From Clavelina lepadiformis (lineage: Eukaryota > Chordata > Ascidiacea > Aplousobranchia > Clavelinidae), in contig NC_135243.1 in NCBI RefSeq assembly GCF_947623445.1, forward strand, positions 19,104,479 to 19,168,478: a DNA stretch of 64,000 nt, in the 5' to 3' direction. Positions within the stretch are counted from its first letter, which is position 1; every line of letters begins with the position of its first letter. A program made the position numbers and the translations under genes. Under the pieces are notes generated by a model, which searched no databases, was not told the origin of the DNA, and saw nothing but the letters and a program-made list of their open reading frames with translations. Shown here one piece after another: positions 53,479-64,000 of this stretch.

Positions 53479-56400
53479 AAACTTTGTGTCTTACATTTCT
53501 TCCAGTTTTATGATTTTTGTGTCACATGACTAAATTTTACTTAAAATATTTTCAATGTTCAATTTATTATTGTCAATTTACATTTCAACCATTTTGCCAC
53601 TTGATTGTATTTTGTCAATCTACCGGCTCTTTTTGTTTTAGAAATTTATTTTTCATGGTGTTAGTTTATTGAGTAACGTTTTATGATGATAACGGATTTC
53701 AGTTACTAATGCCAACTTTTGATGTGCATATTATCAGGGTGACAGGATCAAATTAACCAACTGTGGGGCCAGTGGCAAATTTTTAGAGGAGCTGTTGAAA
53801 AGTTTAATTTTTTAGTAGTCATTTAAACTGTTTTTAAAAATTAACAACTCTTCAGTTTAACTAATATCTACGGTTTATGAAATAAAATAATTCCCAAATT
53901 TTATAAGTATCTGGAATATACAGCAATTAATTTTGTAAATTAAAGAAGTTTCACACCCGTATTGAACATAGTATTTCCTTTAGCATGCAAGCTTGGCACT
54001 ACCTTAATTGAGCTCTGCAAGTAACCAATATTTACATTTAAGTAACTCTTAAACTGTAAATTCCAAACATGCAAGTACTGTAACTGTTAACAAACAATGA
54101 GAAAGGAAGTTTATGGACAAATACACGCATCATAATATGGATCGTACTGTTTGTGTGTAATATTCTTCATCTGTTTCTAATGATGTTATATTTGAGTTGA
54201 TGTGTATCACTGAAATTTAAGTTCATTTGAAAATGACATTGATATCTCCTGATGATAAAGCCAACAATCGTGCGTGCTACAAAACACGCCGATTTGTTGT
54301 CAATTTTGCTAAGTTAGCATTTCAGCGGTTTTGGATTGTAGAAACAAAAACAGCACGGTTATCGAGCAGTTGACTTTTTTATGTAAACAGTCAACGCAAG
54401 CTCGGTGATCCTGATACTTAAAACAGTAATCCAAGCCCAAATGGTGCAAGTTGACCGTTTTATAACTCCAATGCAAATGAGACATTGTTCACAACGCCAT
54501 ACACTTTGTGAAGGGACTACCACTACAAGGCCAATAGTAATTTCCACTCTGGTTTGATAACACCGCAATAGTTTAAGAACAACAACAGCATATACTGGTG
54601 TCCGACAGCATGTAAAATTTAGCCTAGTTTCTGGTTAGCACCTTTTTCGTCCACCGCTGTCAATGTCAAAATAAACGAGTAGTGTATACACGCCACTTCA
54701 ATTGCATTGTACGCAAAACTAGCAATCATTTCTGTTTTTCTCACCAATACTATGTTTCCCCATTACAGTATAACCTTTTTATCTCTAATTTTGCATGCAG
54801 CTTTGTGCCGATTCCTTATTTTGCGTAGCATAAACAAGCAATAGCAAAACATTCAAACTTTAGGTTATAGTGTGACTGTGGAGACGTTATGATGACGCCA
54901 AAAAGTTTTGTTGAAATACAACAGGACCTGCCATGCGCGTATTGGACTTAAAATCACAGCAGTCAGTCGCGGGGTTCCTTGCCGATGCGAAATAACGTAA
55001 ACGAAGAATCAATTGTTTGCGGATCAGCTCCGATCAAAGCTTTGCTTTGTGGTAAACGTTTGCCAAAACATTAACTTTCAAGAACAATTTGAGAAACACC
55101 ACTGTTATTTGTGCGAAATAAAAAACTAAATCTTTATTTTTGTTTGAGCGGAAAGCTTTCACTTAGTCATGCCAAGTCTTTACTCCCGGAACAAATTTGG
55201 CATCACACCGACCCTGATAGCAGATACTGCAATACTGTACAACCGCAGATTGAAACGGCGCAAAACTCTGTTGCCCCACAAAAGAGAAAGGACGCCAACA
55301 ACCATTGGACAGACACAAACCGTGAGAGCAATATTTCAGGAACCGGAAGTCTATATACTGTGTACTCGCGTATAGGTCGCTGGTTTTAGAGTAGACATAC
55401 AAGTGCAATTAAGATCTAAGCAGAACCGTTAAAAGCACAAAAGTAAAGGATGAGATTGATTCTGAAACGATGGTTCGAGCGTGCTGTGCACTATGGATGA
55501 AACCTCTAGTGAGTCTAGTCTATACTATAGTATATTATAAATTAAGGTCATGGAAATCACTTTGAAAAGTAAGAAAAAAAAATTGCAAAACAATGTGGAA
55601 AGCCATTTGCAATGTGACAAAATGAGTATTTTACCAAATTAAGATAGCCAACACCTTTTCGAAGTGAAAACTATAATATAAACGTCCAGTGGTCCAAAGT
55701 TTACCATCTGGTTACATTCCCACCTATACATTAACATTCTTGTGTCCACGGATGGGCCTACACGCCGCACAACCCACACAAAATTAACTGTAGCACTTCT
55801 CAATGCCGACTCTTTGAGAAACTTTGTCCATAGTGACACTCGGGAACAACAGCTGTAATAAAGCGCGTTGTTAAATTAGTTAAACGAGTGTCTAAACCAA
55901 ATTACATTAGTTTTTTCATTTATCTTTGAAAGCTTTCATCCAAACCGAAGCCGGCTGAGACTTTTTTTGCTATTTTCTGACGTCACGCACTGCACTGTGC
56001 TCATTGAAAATGAATTAAGATTTTGCAAACAAGCTCTGGTAACACTGAGTTACACCCCGGCACAGTGGTTCTTAACCTTTTTTTGCCTACTCGTAAACCC
56101 CTTGAAATTTCATAACGTTTTCTCGAATCCGACCCCACCTTTGAACCAGCTGAACAAAATCCTTGAATCCAAAATCATTGAAAACAAAATCCCAAAATGC
56201 ACTATCTGCTCCCGCGCGTGTGTGCGTGCACGCGTGTTAAATTGTGGAGAAAAGAAGCCGAAGCGGTCTCCTTGCTTGGTTAAGCTTATTCTAATAAACT
56301 GGAATTTTTTGAGCGGAACATCTTTATCAAATAAAATCTGTTCAAAATATTTTGAATCAATTTTTGAAACAGAGTTTAGGAGTGCGACGTATATAGCATT

Positions 56401-57616
56401 TGATATAACATCATCACTCATACCCCTTGCTTTGCTGCTTCGTATCCCCGGTTAAGAACGTTTGCCTTAGACTATGCCTTTACATTTGATTCTTTGATGT
56501 TTTTCTAGCGTTGTCTTATGGTGCGACTATAACAACCATCTAATCCTGTATCATGTCCGAAATGACTTCATGAATAAATTAACAATAATACGACAACTAG
56601 AGGCTATTGTTATAACTTTTTAGATAATTTTTAACAATTTAGCAGAACTAATTTAACTTTTGAAGGTTTGGACATTATTGATATTCAACAAAGTGATATC
56701 CTTCTGCCATGTTTACTGACACTTTGACCCTTTAAAAACGATAAATATCGCGGAAGTTGTTTCAAGAAGCTCAAATTACGTAATTCCATCCATTGAAAGT
56801 CCATCCTGTTGATACTCCACAATTGCTGCGTCGATGAAGTGACGTTAACCTTCGATTTAAAGCAACCGTGTAATGAAATTGCTAAACTTGTATTTCTCAA
56901 CCTGGTTAAATCGAAAAGATAATATTCACAAACTTCACTACGTACTACACAACAAAACAACTAATTTCTGTTATTTTTTGTTAAACGAAATTGACAAAAA
57001 TTTGAATTTATCTCGAAGGCCAACACCAGCTATAACGCAGTCAATACTTGCCTTTAAATAATACTACTATGGATAACAAGAGGTTAGGCAATTATGTAAC
57101 GGCAACAAACGAATGTACATAGTTACAGCTTGGTACAAAACAACATATACAAAATAGACTGCGATACACAATTATTTTACATATTACAAGCATTAATAAG
57201 AGAGTACCCACTGTAAAGTCACTTGTATATATGCCAGAACTAAAACGAAAGTTGTCGGATGCTTTCCTGATTAGTACAGCAAAGCATTTTCATCATCGTT
57301 TTATTTTTGTTCAAATATATTTAACCAAAATGGTACAAAAATGTGACGTTTCAATTTGTGAAATACGAGTGGGACTTCATGAGCAGATTCTTAGTAACAA
57401 TTATTTCAATCGTGACTTCTTTACACTTATTGGAAAAAACAAGGACAGCAATATTTTTTTATAACAAGTATATCATCGTAATTATGTGTTGATGATTTTA
57501 CGAAATAGCATTTAATCACTTGCTCATTTAAAATCGCAGAACATTTAGTTTCTCATACCACAATACCATTCATTTGCATGAATTACATCATTTTATTTAT
57601 TCAATCAATTGTAGGT
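53479..57616. other. Intergenic region with one hAT-like element
   Basis: No gene recognised. Positions 55015-55125 match 23503-23600 (GATCAGCTCCGATCAAAGC and GATCAGCTCCCATCAAAGC classes), a dispersed repeat. Overlapping open frames at 55111-55389 have no motif. Confidence 0.4.
56063..56466. mobile_element. Probable degenerate hAT miniature
   Basis: The left end CAGTGGTTCTTAACC is clear. The inverse GGTTAAGAAC occurs at 56450-56459, but the final bases have drifted and no target duplication is visible. Confidence 0.45.
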
Positions 57617-60600
57617 TCAAATTTCTCGAGCTATAAGTTTAAAAGGTGGTGTGCCAAAGGTTATAGTATGCGGAACTCCTTCTTCACTAGGTAATTCTTT
57701 GGCTTCTGGATCGGGCAAAAATTCAAATTTTTGAACCATTGATACCAGAAGGAAGAATACTTCCATTCGAGCCAGTTGTTCACCCAAACATTGCCGGCTT
57801 CCTATGCTAAATGGGATCACGTGATCAGACTTCACAAAATTTCCTTTTTCGTCGATGAAACGTTCGGGTTTGAATTTTTCCGGCTCGGTAAAGTATGTTG
57901 AATCGTGGTGAATTGCCCAGAGATTCGGGAAAACCTGAAAGCAGAAAACCTGGATTAGTAGCAGGTGTATTAAGTGGACTGCATAAATTGAAAAATTGGA
58001 TATTATGTTACAACTGAACTTTAAATATGTAAAATTGTTTATTAGTTTGGCTATACCATGTTATTTACCATTGTGTTTTTGGGAACAAAATAACCCAAAA
58101 TATTGACATCTTCGTTAACCTTACGAATTGGCAGCGGAATAAGAGTGTGATATCTCATAACCTCCTCCATAAATGCATTTGTGTACGGCAACTGAGGTTT
58201 GTGTGACCAACTGACAATGCCCGATGATCCTTGGAAATAACGTTAGTAATATTTTCGATTACTTCAAGACCAGAATTTTTGTTCATTAAATTTTTGTTGG
58301 CAAATAGCTTATCTTAAAACTGCAATGTGGCGCCAGCTAAGAAAGCAATACGTTCCATACAGGCTTAGAATTTACCTATAACATCAAAAATTTCCTTTCG
58401 AAGTTTTCCTTGAGCTTCAGGATAATTCAGTAAAGTATGCATGCACCACATTATTGTGCCTGGTGTAGTATCAGAACCAGCAACAAAAAGCTCAGTTACC
58501 AACTGTAAAAGCTGTGCGTGCTATGGAAAGTAAATCACAATTACATGTTAGATGTAAGATATATGTAACATGTACCAGCATTCTCATTTAAACAAATTAC
58601 AGTAAAATAGTCCTTTCCAGTTTTCATATTTTCCAGGAAGCAGTCAATCAAGTCTCTCGGGTGGTCTTTGACATATGTCTTTTCATGCTCCGTAGCAATC
58701 TTGTCCACTAAATCTGGTTTAAATGAGATGTAATAAAACATAAAAGTTCAATTCAATATGAGTTATGTGTAGGTTTTCATAGTTTTGGTAAACCATATTT
58801 ATCCCATGAAAGCTTCCCAAACTAAAAGTAGAAAAATAACAACTTACCACGCATACTTTGGACAGCTTTCGCGGCCGTATCGCAATTAGATGAAAATGGC
58901 GGTACATGTCGAAGAGCTGGATAAAATGTCGCCATTTGAAACGATTCACCGATCTCCCTTTTGTGACTATAAACGTGCAGCAAAAAAGTAAAACATTTTA
59001 GACAATTTTTGTACACTTTTACTGTTACTTGGAAAATAAAACGTGTGTGAACTGAAAAAGCCATTGTCAAAAGTATATGCGTTTTTATTTTTAGTCATTA
59101 GCCGAAGGTTTCGAAAATATATTGTGTGCAGAATGAAAAATTGCATTCACAAAGTCCCCATAAGATCCAGCAATTCGCAAAATGTAGGATTGTCATAATC
59201 AAACCGCTTTCCAAAGATTCCGTGGCACATAGCGTTCGATGTTGCTTTGTTAATAACGTCCTACAACAATGTCATCAATAGGCATTACAAATAATTTAGA
59301 CAAGAACTACAAAAGTACCATACATAATAGGATTTGTAAACACAACATTTTAGAATGTTATTAACTTCTGCAAAAGGATATTTTGAATAATAAATGACCA
59401 AATATTCACTTACATATCACTAAATAATAGCTTAATATACACATGAACTATGAAAACCTATGCTTACATATATATCAAAAGGTTGCTCATTTTGTGATCT
59501 AATAAATTCATTTAAATAGGAGGTTTCATTAAGAATTTCTGTTTCCATGGCTCGTTTTCCCAACTCAAATCTGAAGATATAAAATAGATCTGCTTGCAAT
59601 TCGTATACAAAGTGGTTATACATGCTCGGTATTGCACTGCAATGGCTCGCCCGTGTACTGTTACGTTCGGATAGCTTGATATTTAGAAATAAGGATGTTA
59701 TGAAAAATAGAAGTGAAGTTATTTAATTTTGTTGGTCTTCTTACTTGCGAAGCGTGTTTATGGAAAATTTTCGCTGAGAACTCCAAAGTCCTCCATAGTC
59801 GGCAAATAAAATTCCAAGTGAACCTCCGGAAAGTTCATGGATTATAGAACTTGTTGGTTGTCCAGAAAACTTTGTCCGTTGTTGCAAGTAAGCCTAAACA
59901 GCAAACGGTTAGGGCTTCATTTCGTGTAAAAAATGGATCATATTGTAGATAAATATCATAAAATATAAGTGTAAGCATATGCCATCCAATGACTGTACAT
60001 TGTCAATATTGTTTTCCCTTGTTTAGATTGGTATAAAAAAATTACATTCAATAAAAAATTATAAAAAAATTTTCCCAGTGTAGAAAAAATTGTTGGTAAA
60101 GTTATAAGAACAAACTTATTTGCATATTGTTTTTCGGGATTTCTGTCTACCAGGACTTCCTAAAACCCTTTGTGCTTTGTGTTGTAAAGAGGTTTGTAAA
60201 ATGAGACAAGAATAATTCATAGGTTACGGCGAAAAGTATTCGCTTTATAAGTCTGCAGTTCTCAGAAAGTCCTACCCCATTACACAATCGCTTATGACAG
60301 ATATTCTCTAAAACTTGTTTCATAGAAAACAAGCTGTGTAAGACATGTATGTAAAATAGGTAGATAAAGCTTATAATAAGCTATGAAAGATATATTATGA
60401 ATGAGGTTTAAAGCTATGGTAGCCTGCAACATCATCAAGCAATACAATACAGGTTACAATACCGGTTACAGGTTACGGTAAAAATATTCGCTTTAAAAGT
60501 CTCCAGTTGTCAGAAAGCCCTACCTCATTACACAATCTCTTACGAAAAATTTACTCTGAAGTTTGTTACATCAAAATTAAGCTTAATACATGTCAAAAAT

Positions 60601-60928
60601 ATATTGTGAATAGGGTTTACAGCGCATGGCAGCCTACAACAGTTCGCCTATGCAATGGTACAGAACCATTTTCCGAACAAACCTTTTGCAATGTGTCGAA
60701 ATCGTTGATGACAAGCCACTCTTCTCTTCCCATTCTAACCATCATTAACGGTCCATATGTTTTGCTCCATTTGGCCAAAACTTTGTGAGCATTCTCTTGC
60801 AAATATGGAAGATTTCCAAGGATGGGAAATCCCCTTGGACCAGGCGGTGCATTATGCGGACGTTTATACCACAGATAGACAGAATAAATCACTATTACTG
60901 TGAGCAGCACAGCTCCTTGAATAAGCAT
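57617..60928 (-). CDS. Cytochrome P450, CYP2 clan, 9 exons
   Basis: Microsomal monooxygenase. Exons (minus) 60928-60683, 59893-59745, 59570-59468, 59260-59151, 58966-58848, 58713-58601, 58520-58376, 58229-58069 and 57934-57617 give 487 residues with phases that all close. Nine exons is the classical CYP2 layout. Residues 1-20 form a membrane anchor (LIQGAVLLTVIVIYSVYLW), followed by a Pro-rich hinge APPGPRGFPILGN. Other landmarks: LWSSQRKF (C-helix), AGSDTT at 294-299 in the oxygen-binding I-helix, EEVMR giving Glu351-Arg354 of ExxR, PERF at 405-408, and the haem loop FSIGSRQCLGE with ligand Cys431. All key residues are present, so it should be active at the ER with P450 reductase. The substrate cannot be told; members of this clan oxidise fatty acids, steroids and xenobiotics. 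Intron 1 contains a tandem duplication. Confidence 0.93.
60235..60645. repeat. Tandem duplication in CYP intron 1
   Basis: Sequence at about 60235-60440 recurs at about 60485-60645: ATTCGCTTTATAAGTCTGCA against ATTCGCTTTAAAAGTCTCCA, then CCCATTACACAATC against CTCATTACACAATC, then GGTAGCCTGCAAC against GGCAGCCTACAAC. Confidence 0.7.
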
Positions 60929-63900
60929 TTCTCGATCCTAATTAAATTCTTAAAAACATTTTCAGCTTACAAATTTATTTAGTATGAACTAGAATATAAT
61001 TACAATTCATGCCGGTACCTAGAACATTAAGTAAACGATAATGAGTCACTGGAAAAATTTTGTTGTGAAAAAACTTATAGGTTTTTAAAAGGAAAGTCAA
61101 ATAAAAGTTGAAGGAAAGACACGTGCCAAATCGGGATTTTCCAAACTGGAACAATTCGAGCAACCTGGCTAAGTACAATCTACTTGCATAAAATCTTTCT
61201 AGATCCAGGCTCACATACTTCGATGCAAACCACTAGCTCTCTACCTTAAACTACGTATTGCAGAAGCCTACAACGTACAACCTGCAAACTTACAAAAAGC
61301 AAATAACATTTCTCCATTTAAAGCGCATGCGTTAATTCACGGCGACAGAACCCTGTTGACCCCAAGCGTTCACACGATATCAGCGGTAAACACTAAAGCG
61401 CCCTAAGTTTGAATTCATTAACACAAACTTTAGCTCAAAGATTAACTAAGGTTTGCTTAAATTTATTGACACATGCTTTTCGCTCAAAGGTTAAATGTAC
61501 TTGAAACGAGCTTTTGCTCGTCAGCAAAAGCTTGTGTTAATTTATTAAACGTAACCTTGATTAACCTACGAGCGAACCTGGCCGTAACAAGCACGGGGTT
61601 CAATGCCAGAAGTAATGCTGATATTATATAGCAACTTGAAACAAATGTCAAGGTTTTACAAGTCAGTTACTGGCGAAGCTTTGTTTTGTGATACACTTTC
61701 ACCAAAATAGTGACTTACAAAATAGCTATTGTTTTGCCACGTTTTATTTTAGAACAAAGTTATTGGAGACGTCTGGCAAAATATCGAATAATATTATCGT
61801 AGTCAAGCAGAGGGAAAATTTCGCTTCCGGAACGTGAATGCAATCAGCGAACTATTTTGAGACCTTCGTGCGGTTAACGATAGTCTGTCAAACTATGCTA
61901 CTCATCAATTGAATCAATTCATCCAAGATACATTTGATTTTACCAAACTAATTATTAATCATGAACCTTTTTAGCTTTAAACTATCGCAGGTATTTTGCG
62001 TAACAGGATAAAACTTGGCAATTAGCTTGATTATGACAAAACATTACCATTTAGAGGTGTAGAAAGTTTATCAACGGATCCACAAAAGGGCATGCTAAGA
62101 AACTGAACAACAGCAAGTTAGCAGCAGCAATCAAATCTACAAAACAACGCTGTTTTAGTCTTTGCTATATTGTTTCAAACTAGTGAGTACAAACCTACAA
62201 GAGACTATTGTACTTTTCATTCTCAGATAAGCGTACACGAGTATATTGGACCAACCATAGTTACCTCAAGCGCAGCATTTATATTAGAATAAAACTTTAA
62301 TCAAACATAAACTTGACGTTTGTGACTAAATATTGTACGCTTTCTGGGCAGTTTTTGTCTACCGTTATTCCAAAAATCTTTAATTGATTAAATATCAGTT
62401 ACATCCAGATCAAACCAACTCATGAAACTGCGCCCTAATAACAGACTAGAGCCGAAGAATACTAAAACAATCTAGACCTGCTCTTCTCCTGGCTTTATTT
62501 CTTTATTATTCTGTGCTCCAGTGATCACGGATCGTTGCTGCGGTATCACCGCGCCTTGTGTTTGTCGAAGACATACATCAGTCGATTTGCACCTACGCAT
62601 ATTTACCTCCATCAAATTTCATATTAAAAAAATGTACCATTACAACCCTAAACCCTTTCGCCTTTGAAATTTTACAAATTTCTTTGAAAGATTCTATGTT
62701 GAGATGAAGGTCCCATGTGTCAGGGGGAACGGGGGGACATGTGGCACCTCAACGTTTGAACAATTATCACAGTTTATCACAATTGTAACTGTCTTCTGTA
62801 ACTGCCAATGCATATCATACCAAGTTTGTCCCCTCCAAAGGTTTCTAGCAAACTAAGTCCATAGGATACGGTCTTGCTTTCTTAAATTTGAATTAACCTA
62901 CTTCTTGCGAGTTTTTGTGCCAGTACTCAGCGCTAAGATAAACAGCAAACACGTACAGTCAGACCTCGTTAATCTAGACCACTTTGTTTCGTCACAAAAT
63001 GTCGGTTGAACGAGATTTCCGGATAATCGAAAGCAAGACAATAATAAGACGAATTTTTTCGCAGGCATGCTTAGGTACAACCTGACTAATTTTTATTACA
63101 GCTCGCAATGCTGAACTTCACTGTGACTGTAGGATTTCACACGCAAGCCTATAAGGTTGAGCGGGAACACGTCACCATGGTCATTGCCAGAATTTTGTTC
63201 GGGATAGACTTGATGCACACAATTGCATTTTAAGGCTTTGGTTTCACCAAGAGAAATTCCAATAATACTGCGTCCTTTTGTTGGGAATAGTTTCGTTGGC
63301 CCTGAAAGTGGTAAATTCCTTCTAAAAATGTGATAGAATCTGTGAGAAAAAAGGTGATTGATCGGAAAATACTCAAGGGGCTGTTGGCCCATCCGAAGGC
63401 CTATCTTAAACAATGCAAAGTAGCCTACCATTTTTCAATTTGAATTTGCTTCTAAACAAGCCCGGTCAACTCGCTGAGTTTTTGTATCCGTCGAGATGTA
63501 GGACAAAAGGATTTAATGCAGTATTTTGAGCAAATTCTCGTATCTGGAATTCTCACACCAAATGCTTCAACTTTTTAACAACTTTTTTCCTTACATTTTT
63601 TCAAAAAATCAGCCAAAAAGCCTTAACTTTGAACCAACACAAACTGTCAACTTTAGCCTGAAGCTACACTCAGCAACCGCCATCACAACAACAAACCATC
63701 ACAAATTAAGGTCACGTGCACACTGGACCGGAACCATTTATAGTTTTTCTATAGTGACGTCTTGCGTGCATGCGACCTTCGTCACAATCGCCGTGTTGGC
63801 GTTTTAAAACTGCTCAAAATGGTACTACAGGCCCTCAAGAGGGCGCTGGAATCTTTGGAAATGAAAGTTTGTAATTTTTTTTGTGGAACCGCGCGAGAAA

Positions 63901-64000
63901 AAGTGAAAAGTGTCATTTAGCAATGTGCCAGGGAAAAAAATTTCAAAACTATCTTGATATTTTTTCTCCTCAATTTCCAGAACTAACCTCAGCCGAAGTT
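60929..64000. other. Intergenic region upstream of the CYP gene
   Basis: No gene recognised to the end of the window. A hairpin AGCTTTTGCT-CGTC-AGCAAAAGCT lies at about 61510-61535. A Tigger-like end lies at 62956. An open frame of 111 codons at 63431-63096 has no motif. Confidence 0.4.
62956..63037. mobile_element. Tigger/pogo-like end fragment
   Basis: CAGTCAGACCTCGTTAATC preceded by TA, then GAACGAGATTTCCGGATAATCG, is the kind of end carried by pogo/Tigger elements. The opposite end is not visible, so this is a fragment. Confidence 0.4.

Noticed and set aside
55111-55389. Overlapping 92- and 68-codon frames
   Set aside because: Basic composition but no recognisable domain, and the frames begin beside a dispersed repeat.
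63096-63431. 111-codon minus-strand frame
   Set aside because: No motif or neighbouring exon; chance length is plausible.

Overview
The window is AT-rich animal DNA. Its genes have short GT-AG introns, and no bacterial operon signals are visible. The gene content points to an invertebrate deuterostome, and an ascidian tunicate is my best guess. That guess rests on three things: Renilla-luciferase-like dehalogenases as a gene family, compact introns, and a high load of miniature hAT transposons. It is inference; a cnidarian or echinoderm source is not excluded from sequence alone.

Layout. At 3.97-6.09 kb (minus) is a four-exon mitochondrial acyl carrier protein (NDUFAB1). At 9.2-9.7 kb are a tRNA-Trp gene and its decayed twin, followed at 9.86-10.92 kb by a wrecked inhibitor-of-apoptosis gene (BIR, UBA-like and half-RING pieces). 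At 14.65-18.48 kb (plus) is a seven-exon HSDL1-like short-chain dehydrogenase in which two catalytic residues are replaced. At 21.1-22.5, 31.4-33.3 and 40.7-42.3 kb (minus) are three complete five-exon genes for secreted Renilla-luciferase-like / haloalkane-dehalogenase-like alpha/beta hydrolases, with at least two eroded copies near 37.6 and 44.9-45.2 kb. At 46.4-50.4 kb (minus) are two sister ARF-like small GTPases with identical exon architecture. At 52.77-53.48 kb (plus) is an intronless MAIP1/Tim44-like mitochondrial protein. At 57.6-60.9 kb (minus) is a nine-exon CYP2-type cytochrome P450.

The spaces between genes are packed with DNA transposons. One 2.7 kb ZMYM/DUF4371-type hAT with a degenerate transposase has a perfect 8-bp target duplication. 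About ten miniature hAT elements belong to several end-sequence families, most with matching 8-bp target duplications. There is a three-deep nest of hAT elements at 38.7-40.3 kb. A 1.1 kb foldback element has inverted arrays of a GATCGAACGACAC-type unit and an 11-bp target duplication. A 0.93 kb element with TA flanks lies inside an HSDL1 intron.

The genes do not form a single pathway. Two are mitochondrial (NDUFAB1, MAIP1), two are lipid or xenobiotic oxidoreductase types (HSDL1-like, CYP2-type), and two are membrane-trafficking GTPases. The luciferase-like triplet is the most distinctive content: all three copies keep the Asp-Glu-His triad, carry a signal peptide that cytosolic Renilla luciferase lacks, and share a proximal TATA promoter and about 1.5 kb of 5' flank.
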